From Nocardioides alcanivorans (GTDB lineage Bacteria > Actinomycetota > Actinomycetes > Propionibacteriales > Nocardioidaceae), in contig NZ_JAKGRW010000029.1 of NCBI RefSeq assembly GCF_021555175.1, forward strand, positions 1 through 64,000: DNA of 64,000 nucleotides. The letters are read 5' to 3'. The notes under the pieces were generated by a model, which worked only from the letters and a program-made list of their open reading frames with translations, was not told the origin of the DNA and ran no database searches. This document shows positions 36,583 to 45,839 of this stretch, one piece after another. The stretch's first letter is position 1. Each line of letters opens with the position of its first letter. Both the position numbers and the translations under genes were made by a program.

Positions 36583-37146
36583 CTAGCCGGCGTCGAGCGT
36601 GGCCAGTACGTCGGCAATCCGCCGGGTGGCCTCGTCGATCTGGACGGCGACCGCGTCGAAGACGTCGGCCGTGCGTCCGATCGGGTCGACGATGTTGAAC
36701 TGCTCGACCGGAATCGTGCCCCGCAACTGGCCGGCTGCCCTGACCAGCGACGGCAGGTTGCGGTGCCCGGGGGCGAGGTCTCCCACGGCGGCTTCGGCCA
36801 GGGCCGCGAACTCGGTGATCGTGAAGCTGCGCGCCATCACCCGCGGTGTCTCCTCGAGGAGAGTGGAGCGGATCGACTTGGTCGCAGCGAGCACGACGTC
36901 GGCCTCCATCGCGATCTGGGAGACCGCTTGGCGCGCCACGAAGTCCTGCGCCTCCCCACCCCGGTCGGCGAGCGTGCGCGCAGCCTCCGGATGCATCGGA
37001 TGACCGGCCATCGCGCGTACGCCGGCCGACGTCACCTCGAACTCCTTGCCGACGCCGAGCTCATCGAGCTGCTGGCGCAGCAATCGCTCACCCAGCGGGG
37101 AGCGGCAGACGTTGCCGATGCAGACGAAGAGGACGGAACTTGGCAC
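36583..37146 (-). CDS. Low-molecular-weight protein-tyrosine phosphatase family
   Basis: About 187 residues. The Cx5R active-site loop [10 protein letters not shown] is at the N-terminus, and the general-acid loop appears as VDPIG near residue 163. Relatives (Wzb, PtpA) dephosphorylate BY-kinases; a BY-kinase gene lies 7.3 kb downstream, so a link to polysaccharide control is possible but not close. Start is uncertain: GTG 37146 chosen, TTG 37152 also in frame, neither with a clear ribosome site. Confidence 0.85.
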   Translation of the reverse strand: MPSSVLFVCIGNVCRSPLGERLLRQQLDELGVGKEFEVTSAGVRAMAGHPMHPEAARTLADRGGEAQDFVARQAVSQIAMEADVVLAATKSIRSTLLEETPRVMARSFTITEFAALAEAAVGDLAPGHRNLPSLVRAAGQLRGTIPVEQFNIVDPIGRTADVFDAVAVQIDEATRRIADVLATLDAG

Positions 37147-37167
37147 CAGCAAAGCCTAGGGGTGCAC

Positions 37168-38016
37168 TCAGGCGGCGCTCCCACCGGACTGATGTCGCGC
37201 GGTGTTGAGCAACGCGTGCGCCTGGGCCGGGGTCATCGGCTGACGCTGGGCGAGCCGGCCCAGCGCAGCAGCACGCTCGACGAGTTGTGCATTGCGTTCC
37301 ACCGGCACACCCTTGGCCAGGGTGAGCACGTCCTCCATGCCCACTCTCAGGTGCCCGCCCTTGGAGAGGGACGCGAACGCCACGGGCAGCGCGCTGCGGC
37401 CGATGCCCGTGGCCGACCACGAGGTGACCCCGGCGGGAAGTGCGGCAACAGCGGCGACCAAAGCGTCCGGCGTACCGGGCATCCCACCCGGCACTCCCAT
37501 CACGAGATCGATATGGACGCGACCGCCGAAGGGTGGGCCCTCCTGGTCGAGCAACCGGTTGAGCGAGGCGACGTGGCCGAGATCGAAGAGTTCGAACTCC
37601 GGTACCACCTGACGCTCGATGCTCTGCTGATAGAGGTCGACGACGAAGGGCCAAGGATTGAGGAAGACGTCGTCGCCGAAGTTGGTGGTGCCCATCGTGA
37701 GCGAACAGGAGTCCGGCTCGGCCTCCAACACCCGCAGCCGCGACTCCAACGGGTCGTGCACCGAGCCACCGGTCGACAACTGCACCACCAGGTCGGTCTC
37801 CTGCCGCAACGCCTGGACCGTCTCCTTGAGCCGGCCGAGGTCGAGCGTGGGCCGGTGCTCCCCGTCGCGGATGTGCACGTGCACCATCGCTGCCCCGACG
37901 AGCTCGCACTCCTGCGCCGTGGACACCAGCTCTGCCAACGTGGTCGGCAACTGTGGACAGGCTTCCTTCGTTGTCTCAGCTCCGGTCGGTGCCACGGTGA
38001 TGAGGAGGTCAGCCAT
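37168..38016 (-). CDS. Beta-keto acid cleavage enzyme (BKACE, DUF849)
   Basis: 282-residue TIM-barrel protein. The metal-binding motif AAMVHVHIRDGEHRPTLD and the QLSTGG strand are hallmarks of the 3-keto-5-aminohexanoate cleavage enzyme family. These condense a beta-keto acid with acetyl-CoA to give acetoacetate and a new acyl-CoA. Start ATG 38016 (MADLLITVAPTGAET) with GAGGAG nearby. It stands just upstream of the phosphatase gene on the same strand; the keto acid is unknown. Confidence 0.9.
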   Translation of the reverse strand: MADLLITVAPTGAETTKEACPQLPTTLAELVSTAQECELVGAAMVHVHIRDGEHRPTLDLGRLKETVQALRQETDLVVQLSTGGSVHDPLESRLRVLEAEPDSCSLTMGTTNFGDDVFLNPWPFVVDLYQQSIERQVVPEFELFDLGHVASLNRLLDQEGPPFGGRVHIDLVMGVPGGMPGTPDALVAAVAALPAGVTSWSATGIGRSALPVAFASLSKGGHLRVGMEDVLTLAKGVPVERNAQLVERAAALGRLAQRQPMTPAQAHALLNTARHQSGGSAA

Positions 38017-38143
38017 CCATGGATCCTGCCACGGGGGTGGGGTGGAGTCACGCGATTCGGGGACGCAGAGGTGGTCCAGACGAGCACGCCGCAGATTCGG
38101 CGTTCGGCTGCGCCCGGCAACCTGCAGACCTACGGTGACGCGC

Positions 38144-38422
38144 ATGAGCAGAATGACTGGATTGTTCGTGGCCGGGGCACTGTCGCTGGCACCCCTCCTG
38201 GTGGTGGCGTCGCCCGCCGACGCCGCGATGACGTACTCGTCGTGCGCCAAGCTCTCGAAGGCGTTCCCCAATGGGGTGGCGAAGTCGAAGCAGGCTGCGA
38301 ACAAGCAGGTGAGGCAGGGCAACCGGCGACCGGCATCCGGAAAGCGCGCCCAGAAGGTCTATTGGCAGAACTACAAGCGTCTGGACCGCGACAAGGACGG
38401 GACTGCCTGCGAGCGTCGCTGA
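38144..38422 (+). CDS. Secreted excalibur calcium-binding domain protein
   Basis: 92-residue exported protein. Signal peptide MSRMTGLFVAGALSLAPLLV ends near ASPADA; the mature part carries the excalibur motif, YSSCAKLSKAFPNGV followed by DRDKDGTACE at the C-terminus. Such domains bind Ca2+ and occur in actinobacterial surface proteins. Start ATG 38144; GTG 38135 is in frame as an alternative. Confidence 0.85.
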   Translation: MSRMTGLFVAGALSLAPLLVVASPADAAMTYSSCAKLSKAFPNGVAKSKQAANKQVRQGNRRPASGKRAQKVYWQNYKRLDRDKDGTACERR

Positions 38423-38798
38423 TCACCTCGGCCGCGGGGCGAGGGGCCGGTGACCCACGGTGCGCAGAAGGCGCCGACCAACTCAGCAGTGCGACGGCAC
38501 CACACGAAGTGCCCCACTCCCGCAGGGGTCCCAGAAGGGGCGTGCCGGCCCAGAACTGCGCGGATGCCGGGGCAGAGGCAACGACCACACGCGCATTCGG
38601 CTTCCGCAACACGAGTCCGAGTCCACGAGGGCTCGTGCTGGCGCTCCCGACGTCAGAGCTGCGCGTCCGAGAGCGGCTGGCCAGTACCGCGGCCACTCAC
38701 CCTGAAGTCGCGCAAAGCGGTCGACGAGAGCACCCGAATGGGAAACGCCGCGATTCGGCAGGGATCTCTGCCGAGGAGTTCCTGATATCTTCTTGCGC
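38423..38798. other. Intergenic region, no supported gene
   Basis: About 375 nt between the excalibur gene and the SOS box. Open frames on both strands here show no recognisable protein features and look like GC-rich chance frames. No RNA gene or clear terminator was found. Confidence 0.5.
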
Positions 38799-38814
38799 TC
38801 GAACATATGTTCGA
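38799..38814. promoter_or_regulatory. LexA (SOS) box
   Basis: TCGAACATATGTTCGA is a perfect 16-bp palindrome and contains CGAACATATGTTCG, which fits the Gram-positive/actinobacterial LexA consensus CGAACRNRYGTTYG. It ends 13 nt before the ATG of the HNH/DUF222 gene, so repression by LexA and DNA-damage induction are expected. Confidence 0.9.
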
Positions 38815-38827
38815 TTAAAATGAGTCC

Positions 38828-40351
38828 ATGACCCAACTCTGGGCGGACAGCAGCGCAGTCGACCTGCTGCAGGCTGCCGCCGAGACACTGCACCGACGCC
38901 GGCTCGAAGAAGTCACCGAACTCGAAGTGCTCGCAGCCTGGGCTGACGTCCACTCCGCCGACGGCCCGGGATCCGGCCCGTTGATCCACCCCGGCGGACA
39001 AGGAACACCCGGGGTGCAAGACCACGCCATGGGCGAGATCGCCCTGGCCCGCCACACCGGCGTGATGGCCACCATCAACGCCACCGCCGACGTCCTCGAC
39101 CTACGCCACCGCCTCCCGTCGACCTGGGCCAAAACCAAGGCTGGTGTCGTCGACGTGTGGGTGGTCCGCAAGATCGCCCGCCTCACCCGCCACCTCCCCC
39201 ACGCAGCAGTCGGGCTGGTCGACACCGCCATCGCCCCGATCCTGGAGCGCGAAGGCACCGGACGGATCCTCGACATCACCGCCGCCAAGATCATCGAAGC
39301 CGACCCCGACCTCCACAACACCCGCGTCGAAACCGAGAAGCAACGCCGCTACGTCAACCTCGGCCAAACCGACGAACACGGCCTACGCACGCTGATCGCC
39401 CGGTTAGAGGCCGGGGACGCCACCTATGTGGAGGCCACCGTGGCCCGGGTCGCCGAGATCCTCAAGGCACGTCATGACGACCACACCCCCGGAGAGCTAC
39501 GAGCCAAAGCACTCGGCTACCTCGCCCGCCCCGCCGAACTATTGGCGTTGTTGACAGCGAACACCGACCCCCACAGCCGACTCGACCCCCACCTCCCCCA
39601 CGACCCCTGGAACCCCACCCCACCCACCGGACCCGAACCCACCGGAACCGACAACGAGGACGCAGACCAGCCGCCGTTGAACAAGGCGATCGCGTTCCCC
39701 ACCGACCTCCTCGACCGACTCACCGAGGTCGACTGGAGCATCCTGCGGCCCAAGCACAGCCTCTACGTCCACCTCCACGAAACAGCCCTGCACGGCACCG
39801 TCGGCGTCGCGAGGGTCGAAGGGCTGGGCGCGATGACCCTGGCCCAACTCCACGTGCTCCTCGCCGGAGCAACCGTGGTGGTCAAACCGGTCATCGACCT
39901 CCACGACCAGATCCGCGCCACCGCCTACGAACACCCCGAGTCGTTGAAGGAGCGGGTGCACCTCACCACCGGCGGCGACTACTGGCCCTGGGCCAACTCC
40001 ACCAACAGACGCCTCGACTACGACCACGTCCACCCCTACCAACCCGAAGGGGGTGACGGGCAGACCGGGACCGACAACTCGGGACCCCTCGGCAGGCGCC
40101 ACCACCGCTACAAAACCCACGCCGGCTACCGGGCCACACAAACCGGACCTGGGGAATACGTATGGACCACACCCCACCAACAGGCATTTCTCGTCGACCA
40201 CACCGGATCACGGCAGATCGACCCCGAGGTCGCCGAAGCACTCATCAACCGACCCCGATGGCACGAGCAGGCACCCCGACCGCCAGCCCACGCACCGCCA
40301 CCCGACAACGCACCACCCGACCCCCTCAACCCCTTCAACCACGCAGCCTGA
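38828..40351 (+). CDS. DUF222 / HNH endonuclease-domain protein (13E12 family)
   Basis: 507-residue 13E12-repeat-type protein. The long N-terminal DUF222 helical domain (VMATINATADVLDLRHRLP...VWVVRKIARLTRHLP) is followed by an HNH region, LDYDHVHPYQPEGG...PLGRRHHRYKTH, near residues 396-432, and a Pro/His-rich disordered tail. Family members are multicopy in actinobacteria and often SOS-regulated, as here. Their biological role is not established; the HNH fold suggests DNA cleavage. Confidence 0.92.
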   Translation: MTQLWADSSAVDLLQAAAETLHRRRLEEVTELEVLAAWADVHSADGPGSGPLIHPGGQGTPGVQDHAMGEIALARHTGVMATINATADVLDLRHRLPSTWAKTKAGVVDVWVVRKIARLTRHLPHAAVGLVDTAIAPILEREGTGRILDITAAKIIEADPDLHNTRVETEKQRRYVNLGQTDEHGLRTLIARLEAGDATYVEATVARVAEILKARHDDHTPGELRAKALGYLARPAELLALLTANTDPHSRLDPHLPHDPWNPTPPTGPEPTGTDNEDADQPPLNKAIAFPTDLLDRLTEVDWSILRPKHSLYVHLHETALHGTVGVARVEGLGAMTLAQLHVLLAGATVVVKPVIDLHDQIRATAYEHPESLKERVHLTTGGDYWPWANSTNRRLDYDHVHPYQPEGGDGQTGTDNSGPLGRRHHRYKTHAGYRATQTGPGEYVWTTPHQQAFLVDHTGSRQIDPEVAEALINRPRWHEQAPRPPAHAPPPDNAPPDPLNPFNHAA

Positions 40352-40367
40352 CAAGGGCCACCGGAGG

Positions 40368-40427
40368 CTGGTCTCGACAAGCTCGACCAACGGCAGGGCG
40401 ACCTGGTCTCGACAAGCTCGACCAACG
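40368..40427. repeat. Tandem pair of a 25-bp interspersed repeat
   Basis: Two exact 25-bp copies at 40368-40392 and 40403-40427, sharing the core GGTCTCGACAAGCTCGACC, ten bases apart. They sit directly after the HNH gene and before the convergent VOC gene. The same core occurs inverted inside a ligase gene near 59343-59363. It is imperfectly palindromic (TCGACAAGCTCGA), like REP elements. Confidence 0.85.
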
Positions 40428-40451
40428 ACAGCGGGCTCGACCTCTGGGGCT

Positions 40452-40889
40452 TCAGGTGAGTTGCTCGAACAAGGACACGACGATCCCTTCGGGACCTCGG
40501 ACGTAGGCCATCCGCACACTGCCCTGGTATTCACCGATGCCGCCGACGAGCCCATAGCCGTCTGCCGCGACCGCGTCGACGGCCGCCTGAAGGTTCTCGA
40601 CCTCGAAGGACACGTTGCGCAGGCCGAGTTCGTTGGCCATCGCGCCCGGCGACCCGGGCAGGTGGTCGGGCGTCACGAACCTTGCGAGCTCGAGTCGGCC
40701 CCCACCGGGCGAAGCCAGCATCACGAGCTCACAGTGCGCACCGGGTATGCCGCAGACGGTCTCCACGAACTCGCCCTCCACTGAGCCGGTGCCCTCGACC
40801 TCTAGGCCCAGTCCGACGAAGAATGCCGTTGCCACCTCCAGGTCAGCGACGGTGATGCCGATGTGGTCGAAACGTCGTACGTGCGTCAT
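40452..40889 (-). CDS. VOC (glyoxalase/dioxygenase fold) family protein
   Basis: 145-residue protein with two beta-alpha-beta-beta-beta modules. The first metal-ligand strand is RRFDHIGITVADLE, followed by ELARFVTPD, LRNVSFEVENL and a final VRGPEGIVVSLFEQL strand with Glu. Resembles methylmalonyl-CoA epimerase/glyoxalase-like proteins; the reaction is not determined. Start ATG 40889. Confidence 0.85.
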   Translation of the reverse strand: MTHVRRFDHIGITVADLEVATAFFVGLGLEVEGTGSVEGEFVETVCGIPGAHCELVMLASPGGGRLELARFVTPDHLPGSPGAMANELGLRNVSFEVENLQAAVDAVAADGYGLVGGIGEYQGSVRMAYVRGPEGIVVSLFEQLT

Positions 40890-40982
40890 GCGACCATCCT
40901 GCGCCCATGACCTGTGCCGAGTCGACGGAAACGGCCTGTTGTCTCCTGGCTCACGGCCGCCGAGGCGGCGTATGCTCAGGTC

Positions 40983-41516
40983 GTGTCCTCGGTGTCCTTG
41001 GCACAACGGGTGTTCCGGAGCGTGGGCGAGAGTCCCGTATCGGAGCAGGTGGCCAACGCCCAGACGAAGCTCTACGGACCATTGCTCAAGTGGGCCAGAC
41101 GCAGCCCCATCCACACCGACGCCCTCGGTCATTCACTGCACCCCGTGCTCACCGACGTCACGCTCGGGTGCTGGCTCAGCGCGTCCGCGCTCGACCTGGC
41201 TGGCCCGGACTCCCACCGCAGCGCAAAGCTGTTGGTGGGACTCGGCCTGGTCGCCTCCGTGCCCACCGCGCTGGCAGGCGCCGCGGACTGGGCGGAGATG
41301 TCAGGTGAGGAGCGCCGAATCGGCGCCATCCACTCGCTGAGCACGGACGTGGCCACGTTCCTCTTCCTCGGCTCCCTGGCCGCACGGATGCGGGGCCACC
41401 ACGCGGCGGGCTCCCGGTTCGCCCTCGCCGGAAACCTGGTGCTGGCGGGCGCAGGACTCCTCGGCGGACACCTGGCTCTCACCCGGGGAACCGCGGATCG
41501 GACCCCACGCGCCTGA
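40983..41516 (+). CDS. DUF2231-family membrane protein
   Basis: 177-residue protein with four hydrophobic segments. GHSLHPVLTDVTLGCW and TALAGAADWAEMSGEERRIGAIHSL are the DUF2231 hallmarks (conserved His and GxxDW). Start GTG 40983; TATGCT at 40971-40976 lies 6 nt upstream with no ribosome site, implying a leaderless mRNA. Function unknown. Confidence 0.82.
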   Translation: MSSVSLAQRVFRSVGESPVSEQVANAQTKLYGPLLKWARRSPIHTDALGHSLHPVLTDVTLGCWLSASALDLAGPDSHRSAKLLVGLGLVASVPTALAGAADWAEMSGEERRIGAIHSLSTDVATFLFLGSLAARMRGHHAAGSRFALAGNLVLAGAGLLGGHLALTRGTADRTPRA

Positions 41517-41672
41517 GACCCCGGCCGGCTACTTCAACGCCTCCGCACCGCCAGCGACGACTCCGGCGCCGTCCGACTCGTTGCTCGAAGCAGTTCGACC
41601 ACGCCGCAGAACGGGGACTCCCGGACGGGCGGGTTGGCCGCGCGGCGGCGACTTCGCAGGCAGACTCAGGTC

Positions 41673-42109
41673 ATGATCGCTCCCGAGCCTTCACGCCCTC
41701 CCCCGCAGCAGGTCCTTCGGCTGGGAGCCGCCGCCGTCGTACTCGCACTCTTCGCGGCAGCCATGTGGTTCGCCTGGTTGGGATGGGACCACGACTACTA
41801 CGAGGTCGACGGCGTCCCGCAGGGCCCTACCGGGCCTGGCAGGTGATCGGATGCGGTCTGTCCGTGGCGGTCGCCGCGGTCGTCGCCTTCCATTGGACGC
41901 GGGGCGCGTGGGCAGTCTTCGTACTGGCGGGTGCCGGGATCATCGGGTTCGCGGTGCCGTGGACCAGGGACGCGGCCGCGACCGATGAGAGCGGCATGTT
42001 TGTGGTCGGTCTCCTGCTCCTGCTGGCCGGTGGCGGACTCGGACTCACGCTCCTCCTGGCCCTCACGAACGCGGTCACCTCCCGTCGGCAGTCGCGCCGG
42101 AACCGCTGA
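41673..42109 (+). CDS. Small four-helix membrane protein of unknown function (frameshifted)
   Basis: About 145 residues when joined across a one-base deletion in CCC 41825-41827 (GVPQGP-YRAWQVIGCGL). Predicted membrane segments are VLALFAAAMWFAWLGW, a second at VAVAAVVAFHW, a third at VFVLAGAGIIGFAVPW and a fourth at VGLLLLLAGGGLGLTLLLAL. Start ATG 41673; CAGACT at 41661-41666 is a possible leaderless -10 element. No family recognised. Confidence 0.65.
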
Positions 42110-42266
42110 GACGACCTTCAGTCCAGCGTCGATTCCCGCATCCGGCCCGGCGGGGACGGCGCGCAGTGCCGTCATGTGGGCGGCACTGTCGGAGCTGCTC
42201 GGCCAACAACCACTTGGGCCTATCCTCGAGCGCAGGAGCACCAACCACGTCTCGAGAGCTGCGCGA

Positions 42267-43859
42267 ATGGACTACGACTACATCATCGTCGGTGCCGGAG
42301 CGGCAGGTTCGGTCCTTGCCCATCGCCTGTCGGAGGATCCCCGGAACGAGGTCCTGCTGCTCGAGTACGGCGGCAGCGACAGGAACCCGATGATCTACAT
42401 CCCCAAGGGATTCTTCTTCACGCTCAAGGGTGACCGATACACCTACCACTACAAGACGCAACCGGTCGGGCCGAGCGGACAGGTCGAGGACTGGACCCGT
42501 GGCAAGCTGCTGGGCGGCTCGACAGCGGTCAACGGCATGATGTGGACCCGCGGGGCGAAGGCCGACTTCGACGGCCTGGCCGAGCGGGGCAATCCGGGGT
42601 GGGGCTGGGAGCAGGTCCTGCCGGCCTACAGGTCGATGGAAGACCACAACCTCGGGGTCTCGGACCTGCGCGGAGCCGGAGGCCCATTGGGTGTGTCGGT
42701 GATCGAGAACCACGACGAGGTGGTCGAGGCGATCCTCGGATCGGCGCAGACCCATGGGTGGAACCGCGTCGACGACATCAACGCCCACGACGACGAGCGC
42801 GTCGGCTTCACACCGGCCACTGTCAAGGACGGCCGCCGCACCAGCGCCTACAGCGCCTTCGTCCGCCCCGTGCGCAAGCGCCCCAACCTGACCGTCCAGA
42901 CCCGCACCCGGGTGGGGCACCTGCTGTTCGAGGGCAAGCGCGTGGTTGGTGTCCGTGCCCGCACGGGTGATCAGAGGCACGACTACAAGGCACGCCGGGA
43001 AGTCATCCTCTCGACCGGCACCGTCGAGACGCCACTGCTGCTCGAGCGTTCCGGCATCGGCCGCGGCGACATCCTGCGCGGTGCGGGCATCGACACGGTC
43101 GCAGAGAGCCCCAACGTGGGAGAACGCGTCATCGAGCAGCGAGGCGTCGCGACCCAGGTGCGGCTGAAACAGCAGATCGGGCCGACCCAGGCGCTCAACA
43201 CCGTCCCGAAGCAGGGGTGGGAAGGCCTCAAGTACCTGTTCAATCGCAAGGGGCCGATCGCGACCGGCGGCTACGACCTGATGATGCAGTTCAAGTCCGA
43301 CCCATCGCTGGAGCGACCCGACATCCAGGGGCTCTTCGTGCCCATGGCCCTGGACACCACCGCTGCGACCATGAAGTTGGCGAAGCACTCGGGAATCATG
43401 TTCCTGGGCTACCAGATCCGCCCGACCACTGCCGGCTCGATCCACCTGTCAGGCAAGCTCCCGGAGAACGCGCCGATCATCGACGCCCGATTCCTGGAGG
43501 ACGAGAACGACCGCTCGGTGACGTCGACCATCCTGGACACCGCCCGCACGGTGCTGGCCCAGGGCCCGATCGCGGACTACATCCTCGACGAGGAGTATCC
43601 CGGCCCGGGCGTGTCCACACCCGACGAGGTTCTCAGGTACTCCCTCGACACCGGCGCCGGCATCTTCCACGCTGTCGGCTCGGCCGCCATGGGGCCCGAG
43701 GACGATGACGTCGTCGATCCCCAGTTGCGGGTCAGAGGAGTCGAAGGCCTGCGTATCGCCGATGCCTCCGTCCTCCCTGTCCAGGTCTCCGGCAACACCG
43801 CCGCCCCGGCGATGGCGATCGGTTGGATCGCCGCGGATCACATCCTCGCGGATCGCTGA
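42267..43859 (+). CDS. GMC-family FAD oxidoreductase (choline dehydrogenase-like)
   Basis: 530-residue glucose-methanol-choline oxidoreductase. N-terminal FAD motif DYIIVGAGAAGSVLAHRLSE, GKLLGGSTAVNGMMWTRG, and STGTVETPLLLERSGIG; C-terminal catalytic His in HAVGSAAMG and the Asn of VSGNTAAPAMAIGW. Oxidises a primary alcohol to the aldehyde, substrate unknown. Start ATG 42267. Confidence 0.93.
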   Translation: MDYDYIIVGAGAAGSVLAHRLSEDPRNEVLLLEYGGSDRNPMIYIPKGFFFTLKGDRYTYHYKTQPVGPSGQVEDWTRGKLLGGSTAVNGMMWTRGAKADFDGLAERGNPGWGWEQVLPAYRSMEDHNLGVSDLRGAGGPLGVSVIENHDEVVEAILGSAQTHGWNRVDDINAHDDERVGFTPATVKDGRRTSAYSAFVRPVRKRPNLTVQTRTRVGHLLFEGKRVVGVRARTGDQRHDYKARREVILSTGTVETPLLLERSGIGRGDILRGAGIDTVAESPNVGERVIEQRGVATQVRLKQQIGPTQALNTVPKQGWEGLKYLFNRKGPIATGGYDLMMQFKSDPSLERPDIQGLFVPMALDTTAATMKLAKHSGIMFLGYQIRPTTAGSIHLSGKLPENAPIIDARFLEDENDRSVTSTILDTARTVLAQGPIADYILDEEYPGPGVSTPDEVLRYSLDTGAGIFHAVGSAAMGPEDDDVVDPQLRVRGVEGLRIADASVLPVQVSGNTAAPAMAIGWIAADHILADR

Positions 43860-43913
43860 CCAAGGAGACGCTCCTGCGCCTCGCCCGGACCGCGCCGTGG
43901 GAGGATCACGCCC

Positions 43914-44357
43914 GTGCGCGCCGTACTCCAGAGGGTCAGCCAGGCATCCGTCACCGTCGACAACGAGGTCGTCGGCGAGATCGGCACCGGTCTGGTGGTG
44001 CTGCTCGGGGTGACCCACGGTGACGGTCCCGACGAGGTCGGGTGGATGGCCCGCAAGGTGCGTGACGTACGGATCCTGCGTGACGAGAAGTCCGTCGGTG
44101 ACGTCGCGGCGTCCGTGCTCGTGATCAGCCAGTTCACCCTGTACGGCGACGCACGCAAGGGCCGCCGGCCGACCTGGCAGGCTGCAGCGCCGGGCCCCGT
44201 CTCCGAACCGCTCTACGAGGCGTTCTGCGCCGAACTCGCTTCGCTGGGCGTACACGTCGAGAAGGGAGTCTTCGGCGCCGACATGTCTGTCGCCCTCGTG
44301 AACGACGGGCCCACTACGCTCCTGCTGGAGGTGGGCGAGACGGCGGCATCCGGATAA
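43914..44357 (+). CDS. dtd: D-aminoacyl-tRNA deacylase
   Basis: 147-residue, full-length Dtd. The two active-site signatures [15 protein letters not shown] and NDGPTT (family NDGPVT) are present, along with the N-terminal [16 protein letters not shown]. Hydrolyses D-aminoacyl-tRNA in the cytoplasm, including Gly-tRNA(Ala). Start GTG 43914 with GGGAGG upstream. Housekeeping gene between the GMC oxidoreductase and the polysaccharide locus. Confidence 0.96.
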   Translation: MRAVLQRVSQASVTVDNEVVGEIGTGLVVLLGVTHGDGPDEVGWMARKVRDVRILRDEKSVGDVAASVLVISQFTLYGDARKGRRPTWQAAAPGPVSEPLYEAFCAELASLGVHVEKGVFGADMSVALVNDGPTTLLLEVGETAASG

Positions 44358-44441
44358 CCATCGGGTGCCCGACTCGTTGACTTCGCGGTCACCAAAAACC
44401 AAGCGCAGCAAGCAATTCAGCGCAACTAGCGAAGGTCAAGC

Positions 44442-45817
44442 GTGGACTTCAAGCAACTGACACGGACACTCCAGCGTCGATGGGTCACCATCGTCGCGAT
44501 GCTCGTGGTCGCTCTCGGCGTTGCCAGCGTCATCTCGTGGGTCCTCATGGACAAGGAATACGAGTCCGAGGCGAAGATCTTCCTCTCTGCAGATGCCCAG
44601 TCGCTGCAGGAGAGCACGGTCGCCTCCTATCTCGTCACCACCCGGATCACGTCGTACGCCGACCTGGCCGACCACGAGGAGGTCATCCGCCGGGTGGCCG
44701 AGAAGGTCCCCGAGCTGGGCATGTCCGCGTCCGAGCTCGCCTCCGCGGTCAGCGCCGAGGCCGAGGCCACGTCGGTGATCTTGACCGTGAAGGCCCGCGC
44801 CGACGACCCGGAGACCGCGCAGACGATCGCCACCGCGGAGTCGGAGGTGCTCGCCGAATACATCCGCGAGATCGAGACCCCCGTGGTCAGCAGCGCTCGC
44901 AGATCACCACCACCATCACCAACCCGGCCGACTACGACTCCAAGCAGGCCAGTCCCAAGCTGGTGCTCAACTTCGGCGCCGCCGCCGTCATCGGCCTCCT
45001 GCTCGGCATCTCGCTCGCCGTCATCCGCGACATCCTCGACCACACGATGAAGAGCTTCGAGGACGTCGAGCGGGTGGCGGGCGCTCCGGTCATGGCCTCG
45101 GTCGCACTCGACAAGGCCGTCGCCAAACAGCCGCTGCTGAGCGACGTGCACGGCTTCTCGCCCCGCGCCGAGGCCTTCCGCCTGCTGCGCACCAATCTGC
45201 AGTACCTCGATCTCGACGAGCAGCCGAAGAGCCTCGTGATCACCAGCCCACTGCCGGGCGAGGGCAAGACGAGTACGGCGACCAACCTTGCGGTCGCGCT
45301 GGCCCAGGCCGGGCGCCGGGTGCTGCTGCTCGACGGCGACCTGCGCCGTCCGCGCATCGCGGCGCTGCTCGACCTCGAGTCGAAGGTCGGCCTGACCACC
45401 GTGCTGGTCGGCAAGTCGTCGTTGGCCGAGAGCATCCAGGTGCACCAGCCCTCCGGCCTGTCGTTCCTCGCCGGCGGGCCCATCCCGCCCAACCCCACCG
45501 AAGTCCTGCAGGCCGCGGCGACGCGCGCGCTGATCGCCAAGGTGCGCGACATGTATGACATCGTCATCATCGACGCGCCGCCGCTGTTGCCGGTCGCCGA
45601 CGCCGCGATCCTGGCGCACGCCGCCGACGGCGCCCTGCTCATCTGTCGTCACGGCAAGACCACCGAGGAGGAGCTCGGCGGCGCCGCAGCGCGCCTCGAG
45701 TCCGTCGGCGCCCGCCTGTTCGGCGTCGTGGTCAACATGGTCCCGCGCCGAGCTCGCGAGGGGTACTCCTATTACTACTACGAGGACGAGCAGCTGCTGG
45801 ACCTGAAGAAGTCCTGA
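44442..45817 (+). CDS. Polysaccharide chain-length determinant / BY-type tyrosine kinase fusion (frameshifted)
   Basis: Fused Wzz-like and BY-kinase protein of about 458 residues. Two membrane helices (VTIVAMLVVALGVASVISWV and LNFGAAAVIGLLLGISLAVI) flank a short external domain of about 140 residues. The kinase part has Walker A SPLPGEGKTSTATN, Walker A' VLLLDGDLRRP, Walker B DIVIIDAPPLLPVADA and the C-terminal tyrosine cluster GYSYYYYEDE. A one-base deletion near 44893-44898 splits the frame. Start GTG 44442. Controls polymer length and export; first gene of the polysaccharide locus. Confidence 0.9.
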
Positions 45818-45839
45818 GCTCATCGATGACAGCGCTGAT

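Noticed and set aside
36763..38823. 686-residue plus-strand open frame
   Set aside because: Antisense to the phosphatase and BKACE genes and overlapping the excalibur gene in another frame; composition is that of a shadow frame.
38483..39055. Minus-strand open frames across the 38.4-38.8 kb gap
   Set aside because: No homology-like features, and they run across the LexA box and the start of the well-supported HNH gene.
40368..40427. Possible start of a CRISPR array
   Set aside because: Only two repeats with a 10-nt gap, far too short for spacers, and no cas genes; fits an interspersed repeat instead.
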